DNA of 64,000 bases from Arcobacter cryaerophilus gv. crypticus. Its GTDB lineage: Bacteria > Campylobacterota > Campylobacteria > Campylobacterales > Arcobacteraceae. Below are positions 54,725 through 62,286 of this stretch, one piece after another. A program made the position numbers and the translations under genes. The notes beneath the pieces were generated by a model, which had not been told where the DNA came from, did not search any database, and saw nothing but the letters and a program-made list of their open reading frames with translations. The stretch spans positions 50,934 to 114,933 of the forward strand of contig NZ_NXGI01000021.1 of the NCBI RefSeq assembly GCF_002993025.1. The letters are read 5' to 3'. Every line of letters begins with the position of its first letter. The first letter of the stretch is position 1.

Positions 54725-54776
54725 TTTAATACTATTTAGCATAGAATACAAAATTATTTAAAAACACGGGGGATAT

Positions 54777-55082
54777 ATGAAAATCATAACTTTTTGTCAA
54801 ATTGATGAGTCGCTTTTTAATCCAGAATTCGATGTTGAGTCTTTTCACTCAAAAGGCGAAGGTAAAGCTGATATAGTCATAATAGATATAGAATCTATTT
54901 TTGAATATGAGGAAAATAAGCATAGTGTTTGCAAAGAAAAATATGTATCTATCGCAATAATAGAAGATGAAAGCGATTATGATGCTTTCAAAAACTTTGG
55001 AATAGATGCTTGGATAAAATATTCAGATATTTCTAGAATAAACAATTTAATAAATCTTTTAAACAAAAGATTTTTGTCTTAA
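54777..55082 (+). CDS. Receiver-domain-like small protein
   Basis: The 101-residue product looks like a shortened response-regulator receiver fold: a hydrophobic strand with D-I-V-I-I-D-I (about 32-38) and F-K-N-F-G-I-D-A-W-I-K-Y-S-D-I (about 71-85), resembling the conserved G-A-D-x-Y-x-x-K-P end. The opening acidic pair is not evident, so phosphorylation is uncertain. GGGGGA at 54768-54773 is a strong ribosome binding site and TAGAAT at 54742-54747 a possible -10. It is followed by the tatD-like gene, 10 nt on. Function unknown. Confidence 0.65.
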   Translation: MKIITFCQIDESLFNPEFDVESFHSKGEGKADIVIIDIESIFEYEENKHSVCKEKYVSIAIIEDESDYDAFKNFGIDAWIKYSDISRINNLINLLNKRFLS

Positions 55083-55092
55083 AGGTTTAAAG

Positions 55093-55881
55093 ATTATTAT
55101 AGATACTCATTGCCATCTTGATAATGAAGCTTATTTAAGTGATATAGATGGTGTTATAACAAATGCAAAAGAATCTGGAGTTAATGCTTTTTTAATTCCA
55201 GGTGCAAGTTTTAAAACTCTTAAAAAAGCTATTGAGCTAAGCCAAAAATATGATGAAGTTTTTTTTGCTGTTGGAATTCATCCTTATGATATAGATGAGT
55301 ACGATGAAGCAGTTATTGAAAAATATGTAAATCATCCAAAGTGCATAGCTATAGGTGAGTGTGGATTAGATTATTATAGACTTCCAGATGATGAAATTGA
55401 AAAACAAGAGAATATAAAAAAACAAAAAGAAGTTTTTATTTCTCAAATAAATTTAGCAAAAAAGTACAAAAAACCACTAATTATTCATATTAGAGAAGCT
55501 TCAAATGATTCAAGAGAGATTTTGGAAAAATATGCCTCAAAAGAGTTAGGTGGAGTTTTGCACTGTTTTAATGCAAGTGCTCATCTTCTTCCTTTGGCAA
55601 ATATGAATTTTTATTTTGGAATAGGTGGGGTTGTTACTTTTAAAAATGCAAAAAAGTTAGTAGAGATTTTGCCACAAATTCCTAAAGAAAAACTCTTAAT
55701 AGAAACAGATGCTCCATATTTAACACCACATCCTTTTAGAGGAGTTAGAAATGAGCCATATTATACAAAATATGTAGCTCAAAAAATGGCAGAGATTTTA
55801 AATATAAGCGATGAGGAGATTCAAAGTATTACTACAAATAATGCCAAAAATCTTTTTAAAGAATTTTCTAATATTTCTTAG
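55093..55881 (+). CDS. TatD family metal-dependent hydrolase with ATT start
   Basis: DNase/hydrolase of the TatD family. The 262-residue product carries the metal-binding H-C-H (T-H-C-H-L-D) near residues 5-9, G-E-C-G-L-D-Y-Y near 94-101, I-I-H-I-R-E-A near 134-140, H-C-F-N-A near 157 and L-I-E-T-D-A-P-Y-L-T-P near 204-214. There is no ATG, GTG or TTG before 55522, so the N-terminal motif needs another start; the ATT at 55093 (translated M-I-I-D-T-H) has AAAGG at 55082-55086 upstream. Starting at TTG 55522 would delete the metal site. Confidence 0.85.
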   Translation: MIIDTHCHLDNEAYLSDIDGVITNAKESGVNAFLIPGASFKTLKKAIELSQKYDEVFFAVGIHPYDIDEYDEAVIEKYVNHPKCIAIGECGLDYYRLPDDEIEKQENIKKQKEVFISQINLAKKYKKPLIIHIREASNDSREILEKYASKELGGVLHCFNASAHLLPLANMNFYFGIGGVVTFKNAKKLVEILPQIPKEKLLIETDAPYLTPHPFRGVRNEPYYTKYVAQKMAEILNISDEEIQSITTNNAKNLFKEFSNIS

Positions 55882-55882
55882 A

Positions 55883-55888
55883 TATAAT
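55883..55888 (+). promoter_or_regulatory. -10 element before the lytic transglycosylase gene
   Basis: TATAAT directly after the tatD-like stop, 28 nt before the TTG start at 55917. Confidence 0.5.
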
Positions 55889-55916
55889 CAAAGAATTCTA
55901 AAATAAAGAGGAAACC

Positions 55917-57134
55917 TTGAAAAAAATTTTAGTAGCAATAAGCATTTTAATTTCTTCTATTTTTGCAAATAATCTTGAGCAAAATATCGTTATATTGGAA
56001 GAGTTAAACCTTCCAAAAGATTTTTTTAATGAACAATCCTTTAAATCAAAATACAAAGAGTTATCAACTACAAAAAAAATTCAATATTATGATAATTTAT
56101 TAAAAAAATCATCACTAAATGCAAAAATAGTAAAAGAAGAGTTAGAGCTAAAAAATCTTCCTAAGGTACTTTTTTTCGTACCTTTAATAGAGTCAAGTTT
56201 TAAGAATTTAGTAAATAAAAGTGGTCCTTCTGGACTTTGGCAAATTATGCCTTTAACTGCTAGCAATCTTAAGTTAAAAAGAAATGAGTTTGTTGATGAG
56301 AGACTGGATTTAATAAAATCAACAGATGCTGCTACAAATTATTTAAGAAAATATTATAAAAAATTCGGAAAATGGTATTTGTCTGTTTTGGCTTATAATG
56401 CAGGAGAAGGAAGAATTATTCATGGAGTTGCAAGAGCTACTTTGGATAAATATTTAGATGAACATCCAACTATGTATCATGATAAGGTTATAAAAATTTA
56501 TAATTTGTATATTTCTGATTATACAAAAAATAAAAAAGGAATAGACAATTTATATACTATTTATAAAGATTTGGGTTTAAAATCTGGGCATTTTGACTAT
56601 CTTTATCTTTTAAAGCATAATTCAAAAAGAGATTATTTGCCAAAAACTAGTGTAAATTATATAAATATGTTAGTCTCTTTTTCAATTCTTGAAAATAATG
56701 ATAGATTTAAAAACTTAGATAAAAAAACAAAGTATGATTTAGAAAAAGTTAATGCAAATAGAGGATTGAAATTAAAAACTATTGCAGATGAACTCTCTAT
56801 GAGCTATGAAGAGTTAAAAACTATAAATAAACATCTTTTAAAAGATATGATACCAACAGATAAAAATAGTTATAACTTCTATATCCCTCATACAAAAGTT
56901 GAGTTATTTAACAACAAAGTTGTAAATATGAAAAATTTGCCTCATATCGAAAATAAAGTAAATTTAGAAAAAATAAAAAAAGATTCAAATAAAATTATTT
57001 ACAAAGTAAAACAAGGTGATACACTAGAAGCTATTGCAAAAAAATATAAAGTTAGTGTAAAAAAACTTAAAATTGATAATAAAAAAAGTAGTAATAAGTT
57101 GAAAATAGGAGAGAATCTTGAGATTATCAAATAG
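55917..57134 (+). CDS. Membrane-bound lytic transglycosylase with LysM domain (MltD-like)
   Basis: Cleaves the glycan strands of peptidoglycan. The 405-residue product has a signal peptide (cut after F-A near 18), a transglycosylase domain with E-S-S-F-K-N (catalytic Glu), S-G-L-W-Q-I-M-P and Y-N-A-G-E-G-R-I, a degenerate LysM-like segment near 280, and a C-terminal LysM (V-K-Q-G-D-T-L-E-A-I-A-K-K-Y). TTG start with AAGAGG upstream. Overlaps rlpA by 17 nt. Confidence 0.9.
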   Translation: MKKILVAISILISSIFANNLEQNIVILEELNLPKDFFNEQSFKSKYKELSTTKKIQYYDNLLKKSSLNAKIVKEELELKNLPKVLFFVPLIESSFKNLVNKSGPSGLWQIMPLTASNLKLKRNEFVDERLDLIKSTDAATNYLRKYYKKFGKWYLSVLAYNAGEGRIIHGVARATLDKYLDEHPTMYHDKVIKIYNLYISDYTKNKKGIDNLYTIYKDLGLKSGHFDYLYLLKHNSKRDYLPKTSVNYINMLVSFSILENNDRFKNLDKKTKYDLEKVNANRGLKLKTIADELSMSYEELKTINKHLLKDMIPTDKNSYNFYIPHTKVELFNNKVVNMKNLPHIENKVNLEKIKKDSNKIIYKVKQGDTLEAIAKKYKVSVKKLKIDNKKSSNKLKIGENLEIIK

Positions 57135-58023
57135 AATTTATAGTATTGCTTTTTTAATTTTTTGTTCGTCTTTTTTATTTACAGGCTGTTCTACTAAGCA
57201 AACTTATGATTATAATTCATATCGTAAGGATACAGGTGATAAAAGTATAAATAATAGTGAAGCCATGCATAGAGCTACGATGAGACCTTACAATGTTTTT
57301 GGTATTAGATATTATCCTTTTGTTGCAAATGTTGGGGATAAATTTGATGGAATTGCTTCTTGGTATGGACCAGATTTTCATGCAAAAAAGACTTCAAATG
57401 GTGAAATTTATAATATGTATGCTATGACAGCTGCTCATAAAACTTTGCCTATGAATACAGTTGTAAAAGTTGATAATTTAGACAATGGAAGAAGTACAAT
57501 AGTTAGAATAAACGATAGAGGACCTTTTGTTACTGGAAGAATTATTGACCTATCAAATAAAGCAGCTCATGAGATAGATATGGTTAGAAAAGGTACAGCA
57601 AGGGTTAAGGTTACTGTTTTGGGTTATAATGGATTAATTGATGATAAAAATGCTCCAAATGTAAACTCAATTGAGCAAAAACCAGAAGTTGAAAAAATAG
57701 AAGTAGTTGAAGATGATATAGTAGCTACAAATATTAATACTAATATTGGAATGGCAACACCTATTGCAACTTCAAAAAGTAGTTCAAATCAGAGCTCAAA
57801 ATCTTCTTCTGGAAAGTTTAGTGTTCAAGTAGGAGCATTTAGTTTACAAGCAGGAGCTTCAAAAACAGTAGATGAGTATAAAGTAAAATTCCCATCAAAA
57901 AAGATAGAATATGTTGAGAATGGTGGAATTTATAGAGTTTATATAAGAGGTTTTTCATCTTATGATGATGGACAAAACTTTAAGGCAAAAAACAATTTAA
58001 CAAATGCAATTGTAGTTCAATAA
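57118..58023 (+). CDS. rlpA: RlpA-like septal lipoprotein with SPOR domain
   Basis: Lipoprotein transglycosylase active on denuded glycan. The 301-residue product has a lipobox ending L-F-T-G-C (Cys24), a double-psi beta-barrel domain with A-S-W-Y-G-P-D-F-H-A-K-K-T-S-N-G-E and R-I-N-D-R-G-P-F, a Ser/Gln-rich linker and a C-terminal SPOR domain (F-S-V-Q-V-G-A-F). TTG start at 57118 with AGGAGAG before it. Probably localised to the septum. Confidence 0.92.
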   Translation: MRLSNRIYSIAFLIFCSSFLFTGCSTKQTYDYNSYRKDTGDKSINNSEAMHRATMRPYNVFGIRYYPFVANVGDKFDGIASWYGPDFHAKKTSNGEIYNMYAMTAAHKTLPMNTVVKVDNLDNGRSTIVRINDRGPFVTGRIIDLSNKAAHEIDMVRKGTARVKVTVLGYNGLIDDKNAPNVNSIEQKPEVEKIEVVEDDIVATNINTNIGMATPIATSKSSSNQSSKSSSGKFSVQVGAFSLQAGASKTVDEYKVKFPSKKIEYVENGGIYRVYIRGFSSYDDGQNFKAKNNLTNAIVVQ

Positions 58024-58034
58024 GGATTTAAAAG

Positions 58035-58607
58035 ATGGTAGAGATAAAAAGAGATACGAAAGAGACTCAAATAAAGTGTAGTTTGACTTTAGATGGTTGT
58101 GGAAAATTTTCTATAAATACAGGAGTTGGATTTTTTGACCATATGCTTGAAGCTTTGAGTAAACATAGTGGAATTGATATAAATTTGGAGTGTAAAGGTG
58201 ATTTACATATTGATTCACATCATACAGTTGAAGATTGTGGAATAGTTTTAGGACAAGCTTTGAAAAAAGCTATTTTTCCAATTGCTGCAATTGAGAGATA
58301 TGGAAATGCGACTGTTGTTATGGATGAAGCAGCAACAACATGTGCTTTGGATTTATCAAATCGACCATTTTTGGTTTATGAAGTAAATGTTAGTGGTAAA
58401 GTTGGAGAGTTTGATGTTGAATTAGTAGAAGAGTTTTTCCATGCTCTAAGTGGAAATGCTGGAATTACTCTACATTTAATATCTGAAAGAGGAAGAAATA
58501 AACATCATATTATAGAAGCAACATTTAAAGCTTTTGCAGTTGCATTAAGACGTGCTTTAGTAAAAAATGAAAAACTTGGAATTCCTAGCACAAAAGGTGT
58601 TTTATGA
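58035..58607 (+). CDS. hisB: Imidazoleglycerol-phosphate dehydratase
   Basis: Histidine biosynthesis enzyme; stand-alone dehydratase without the phosphatase domain of E. coli HisB. The 190-residue product has the metal-binding repeats H-H-T-V-E-D-C-G-I and H-H-I-I-E-A-T-F-K and F-F-D-H-M-L. Its stop overlaps the kdsC start by 4 nt (ATGA). Confidence 0.96.
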   Translation: MVEIKRDTKETQIKCSLTLDGCGKFSINTGVGFFDHMLEALSKHSGIDINLECKGDLHIDSHHTVEDCGIVLGQALKKAIFPIAAIERYGNATVVMDEAATTCALDLSNRPFLVYEVNVSGKVGEFDVELVEEFFHALSGNAGITLHLISERGRNKHHIIEATFKAFAVALRRALVKNEKLGIPSTKGVL

Positions 58608-59101
58608 TTGAACTTTTAGTTTTTGATGTTGATGGAACTTTAACAAATGGTGATATTACATATTCAAGTAGCCTTGAAGAGTTTAAAACTTTTAATGTAA
58701 GCGATGGTTTTGCAATAGTTTTTTGGACAAAACATTTAGGAAAAAAAGCAGCAATTATCACAGGGCGTGAATCAAAAATTGTTGAATATAGAGCAAATGA
58801 GTTAAAAATAGAGTATCTATACCAAAATGTAAAAGATAAATTACAAGTTTTAGATGAGATATTAAAAAAAGAGGGTTTAAATTACAATCAAGTTGCTGCA
58901 ATTGGTGATGATTTAAATGATTTAAAAATGCTTAAAAAAGCAGGATTATCTTTTGCTCCACAAAATGCACATGAAATTGTAAAAAATAGTGTAAATGTAG
59001 TTTGTAAAAAAAGTGGCGGAAGTGGAGCTGCAAGAGAGATGATAGAGTATATCTTAAAAGAAGAAAACCTCGAAGAGGAGTTTTTAAACTTATGGCTTTA
59101 A
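58604..59101 (+). CDS. kdsC: KDO-8-phosphate phosphatase
   Basis: HAD phosphatase that makes KDO for lipopolysaccharide. The 165-residue product has D-V-D-G-T-L-T-N-G near 8-16, I-T-G-R-E near 53-57 and G-D-D-L-N-D near 101-106. It is the small tetrameric type without a cap. Overlaps lptC by 10 nt. Confidence 0.93.
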   Translation: MIELLVFDVDGTLTNGDITYSSSLEEFKTFNVSDGFAIVFWTKHLGKKAAIITGRESKIVEYRANELKIEYLYQNVKDKLQVLDEILKKEGLNYNQVAAIGDDLNDLKMLKKAGLSFAPQNAHEIVKNSVNVVCKKSGGSGAAREMIEYILKEENLEEEFLNLWL

Positions 59102-59643
59102 AAATATTTGTTTTTGTATCTCTTGTTTTAGCAATAATATTTTATTTCTTGCCAGTTGATAAACCAAAAAAGGATTTTAAAAAAGAGGATATAGCTCTTT
59201 TTATATTTGAAAATCCAGTAATGTATAGTTTAGATGAAAATATGGTTACTAAAAAAATTGTTGCTACACAAGCTGTAAGATATGAAACTAGAGATGAGAT
59301 GTATTATGGTGATATTACTTTAAATAACAATAATATTGCGAAGAATTTCAAAAGCGAAAATATTAAAGCAGATTTTATAGTAAAAAAGGGTGCTATTTAT
59401 AATTTAAAAGATAATGTTAAGTATAAAAGAGATGATTTTATTAAAATAGATGCAAAAGAGATGGTTTATGATGATTTAAATAAAATTGCAAAAAATAGTT
59501 CTCCTTTTAAAGCAGAGTATTATGCACATAAATACAATGGAGAAAATTTGTATTTAGAAAGTGAGAAAAATATTATAAATTCTAAAAATACACATTTTGA
59601 GATAGATATTGAAAAGAGAAAGGGAAAAGATGATAAAAAATAG
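59092..59643 (+). CDS. lptC: LPS export protein LptC
   Basis: Inner-membrane anchored bridge component of the Lpt system. The 183-residue product has one N-terminal helix (about 3-20) and a periplasmic beta-jellyroll (Y-E-T-R-D-E-M-Y-Y-G-D, then K-S-E-N-I-K-A-D). Sequence is divergent, but position before lptA is decisive. Confidence 0.85.
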   Translation: MALKIFVFVSLVLAIIFYFLPVDKPKKDFKKEDIALFIFENPVMYSLDENMVTKKIVATQAVRYETRDEMYYGDITLNNNNIAKNFKSENIKADFIVKKGAIYNLKDNVKYKRDDFIKIDAKEMVYDDLNKIAKNSSPFKAEYYAHKYNGENLYLESEKNIINSKNTHFEIDIEKRKGKDDKK

Positions 59644-60130
59644 TATAAAAGTTTTAGTTGGTTTGATTTTTTGTTCTTCACTTTTGTTTGCACAAACTGA
59701 AACATTAGTAATAGATGCTTTAGATTTCAAAGCAGATGATAACAAAGGAATTTCTACTTTTACAGGAAATGTAAAAATAAGAATGGCTGAAGATAAGTTA
59801 AATGCACAAAAAGTTGATGTATTTTTTGAAACAGATAAAAATACAAATAATAAAGTAGCAACTAAATATGAAGCTACTGGAGATGCTGATTTTGAAGTAA
59901 TTTCAAAAGACAAACACTATGTTGGAAAAGGTGATAAAATTATTTATGTGCCTTTAAAAGAGGAGTATTTAATTATTGGAAATGGATATGTTCATGAGAA
60001 AAATGATGATAGAAAAATTTATGGAGATAATATTTATATCAATCAGTTAACAGGTGAAGCAAAGGTTAAAGGAAGTGAAAATAAACCTGTAAAGTTTATT
60101 ATAAATATAGAACGAGGTGAAAAAAAATAG
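59630..60130 (+). CDS. lptA: LPS transport periplasmic protein LptA
   Basis: Periplasmic LPS bridge. The ATG at 59630 is preferred, with AGGGA at 59621-59625 and a direct signal peptide (I-K-V-L-V-G-L-I-F, cut near F-A-Q); the frame is open from 59609. The 166-residue product has the OstA/LptA jellyroll with F-T-G-N-V-K-I-R and A-Q-K-V-D-V. It overlaps lptC by 14 nt. Confidence 0.9.
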   Translation: MIKNSIKVLVGLIFCSSLLFAQTETLVIDALDFKADDNKGISTFTGNVKIRMAEDKLNAQKVDVFFETDKNTNNKVATKYEATGDADFEVISKDKHYVGKGDKIIYVPLKEEYLIIGNGYVHEKNDDRKIYGDNIYINQLTGEAKVKGSENKPVKFIINIERGEKK

Positions 60131-60131
60131 T

Positions 60132-60734
60132 ATGAATTTAATAGATGCAAAATTTTTACAATCCGCTCAAAGTATTGAAGATTCTCCACCACCATCATTA
60201 GCAGAAGTTGCTTTTTTAGGTAGATCAAATGTTGGAAAATCTTCAGTTTTAAACTCTTTAACAAAACATAAAGGTTTAGCCAAATCATCTTCAACTCCAG
60301 GGAAAACTCAACTTATAAACTATTTTGAGATTAAGTTTAAAACTCAAGATATTGAAACTCCTTATGTTTATGCAAGATTTGTCGATTTACCAGGTTTTGG
60401 ATATGCTAAAGTTGCTAAAACATTAAAAGCAGCTTGGAATAGAAATCTTACAGAATATTTAGAACAAAGACCAAATCTTCAAATATTTGTTCATTTAATA
60501 GATTCTAGGCATACTGATTTAGAGATTGATAAAAATGTTGATAAGTTTGTAAAACACATAAAAAGAGGCGATCAAATAATTATAAATGCTTTTACAAAAA
60601 TAGATAAACTAAATAGTGCAGAGCTTAATAAGTTAAAAAGAGATTTTCCAGATGGAATTTTTGTTTCAAACTTAAAGAAAAAAGGTATAATTGAACTTCA
60701 AAATAAAATTACGGAGCATCTATTTGGAAATTAG
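60132..60734 (+). CDS. yihA: Ribosome biogenesis GTP-binding protein YihA/EngB
   Basis: GTPase for large-subunit assembly. The ATG at 60132 gives M-N-L-I-D-A-K-F and 200 residues; a GTG at 60117 overlapping lptA is possible. Motifs are G1 G-R-S-N-V-G-K-S-S, G3 D-L-P-G-F-G and G4 T-K-I-D-K. Overlaps the next gene by 11 nt. Confidence 0.95.
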   Translation: MNLIDAKFLQSAQSIEDSPPPSLAEVAFLGRSNVGKSSVLNSLTKHKGLAKSSSTPGKTQLINYFEIKFKTQDIETPYVYARFVDLPGFGYAKVAKTLKAAWNRNLTEYLEQRPNLQIFVHLIDSRHTDLEIDKNVDKFVKHIKRGDQIIINAFTKIDKLNSAELNKLKRDFPDGIFVSNLKKKGIIELQNKITEHLFGN

Positions 60735-61191
60735 ATTTTATAAGCCAACAGTTCTTGATATTCCAAAAATGCAAGAGCTAGTACGTCCAGAAGTTGAAAA
60801 AGGAATAATTCTTTTAAGAACAGAAGATGAAATGGCTACAACTATTAGATCATATATTATTGTTGAAGTAGATGGTAAAATGGCTGGTTTTACAGCTACT
60901 CATATTCATTCTGCTAGAATGGCAGAAGTGCGAAGTTTGATAGTAAATGAAGAGTTTAGAGGTTTAGGCTTAGGAAAAAAACTTGTAGATGAGTGTGTTA
61001 AAGAAGCAAAATTTTATGGAATAAAACAGGTTTTATCTCTTACTTATGAGAAAGATTTTTTTGTTTCATGTGGATTTAGAGAGATTCCAAAAGAAGATAT
61101 TCCTGAACAAAAAATCTGGGCTGATTGTATTAAATGTAAACTTTTCCCAATTTGCAATGAAATAGCTATGGTAAAGGATATTGAGATTTAA
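60724..61191 (+). CDS. GNAT N-acetyltransferase (ArgA-like)
   Basis: The TTG at 60724 is the likely start: GGAG at 60713-60716 lies 7 nt upstream and the protein then begins M-E-I-R-F-Y-K-P-T. The 155-residue product is a GNAT with V-R-S-L-I-V-N-E-E-F-R-G-L-G-L-G-K-K-L (acetyl-CoA loop) and a C-terminal Cys-rich stretch C-I-K-C-K-L-F-P-I-C. It resembles the short N-acetylglutamate synthases of epsilonproteobacteria; arginine synthesis is probable, not proven. Confidence 0.85.
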   Translation: MEIRFYKPTVLDIPKMQELVRPEVEKGIILLRTEDEMATTIRSYIIVEVDGKMAGFTATHIHSARMAEVRSLIVNEEFRGLGLGKKLVDECVKEAKFYGIKQVLSLTYEKDFFVSCGFREIPKEDIPEQKIWADCIKCKLFPICNEIAMVKDIEI

Positions 61192-61290
61192 TCTCTAGCT
61201 TCTATTACTCTTTTTAGAAGCTCCTCTTTTGTAAATATTTGAGATATTTTTTGACTAGATACACCATTTGATAGTGTTATACTTATTCCT
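61188..61290 (-). pseudogene. C-terminal remnant of a GGDEF-type protein
   Basis: The minus strand reads I-S-I-T-L-S-N-G-V-S-S then F-T-K-E-E-L-L-K-R-V-I-E-A and a stop at 61188-61190. This resembles the end of a GGDEF domain, where a G-V-S/A-S strand precedes a helix with E-E-L-L-x-x-A. No upstream part exists: the frame breaks at the end of the SGNH-like gene. It overlaps the last bases of the acetyltransferase gene. Confidence 0.4.
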
Positions 61291-62277
61291 TTATTCTATA
61301 AAAATTCCAAAATCTTCTGGGATTTCGATATCAAAATCTTCAAAAATCTTTGCAAAATAAAGATATCCAAGCTCTTGCTTTATATGTGAAGAGTCAATAT
61401 AATTATCTTCATTTGAAGTTACACTATTTTCATACATAAAATCCCAAAAGGGAAATATATTTACTATTTCATTTTTCCAAGTATCGAATAAATCGAGAGT
61501 ATTTGTCTCTTCAATAAGCTTTAATTGAGAAGAGTGAACGGCTGTTGTAAATACTTTTAGATTAATATTGTACTCTTTACATAATTCAACCATCTTTTTA
61601 TAGTACTCAAGGTTTGAATTTCCTAAAATATTATAGTTTTCATAAGTTTTTTTATAATGATTTAGAGTTGATTCCCACATAGACGATTTATCATTGTTTT
61701 TTATAACTTGCTCTTGATGATAAAATGTTATTGCTCCATTTTCATAAAATAAATTTCTATCATTATTTGGTATTACATATTTTAAATATTTAAATAGAGG
61801 TATTTCTAAATAATGTTTTATTTGATAAAAAGTATTAAACCCTTTTTTAAAAATAGCTTTGTTAAAATCACTATTATTTTCTTTTAAATTTTCATCAAAA
61901 GTATAAAAATTTAGTCCTATAAGAACATTATTTACAGGAAAATTTTCTAAAGAGTGTTTTAAAAAATAGTATTGTTCTTCTAATGTTCCAAATTGAAGAC
62001 CTAAATTATATACTTTATCTTGAGTGTATTTTTCAATATCTTTTGTATTTAAATAGTGAACTCTACTTCCTCCAAGAATTATAGTATTTGGTTGGATTTT
62101 GTTTAATTCTACATATTTTTGAGTTCTATATGCTAAAGCTACATCTTTTTTTAGTCCTATATCAAAGCGATTATTTATTCCAACAGGATCTATAATATAT
62201 CTTATAAAAATTCCTATAGAAAAGATGATAAAAGTAAATAAAATTGTTAAAAATATAAATTTTTGATGTTTCTTCAT
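61291..62277 (-). CDS. SGNH-like acyl-transfer partner of an MBOAT enzyme
   Basis: The 328-residue product has an N-terminal membrane helix (about 6-28), G-G-S-R-V-H near 69-74 as a possible Ser-containing block, and D-S-S-H near 300, where S-x-x-H or D-x-x-H is placed in SGNH/AlgX-like acetyltransferases. It lies 9 nt downstream of the MBOAT gene, so the two probably O-acylate a secreted polysaccharide or the envelope. Sequence similarity to any named member is weak. Confidence 0.65.
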   Translation of the reverse strand: MKKHQKFIFLTILFTFIIFSIGIFIRYIIDPVGINNRFDIGLKKDVALAYRTQKYVELNKIQPNTIILGGSRVHYLNTKDIEKYTQDKVYNLGLQFGTLEEQYYFLKHSLENFPVNNVLIGLNFYTFDENLKENNSDFNKAIFKKGFNTFYQIKHYLEIPLFKYLKYVIPNNDRNLFYENGAITFYHQEQVIKNNDKSSMWESTLNHYKKTYENYNILGNSNLEYYKKMVELCKEYNINLKVFTTAVHSSQLKLIEETNTLDLFDTWKNEIVNIFPFWDFMYENSVTSNEDNYIDSSHIKQELGYLYFAKIFEDFDIEIPEDFGIFIE

Positions 62278-62286
62278 CTATTCTTC

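Noticed and set aside
55522..55881. tatD as a short 119-residue gene starting at TTG
   Set aside because: The frame upstream encodes all N-terminal TatD motifs, so this is an internal codon of a longer gene.
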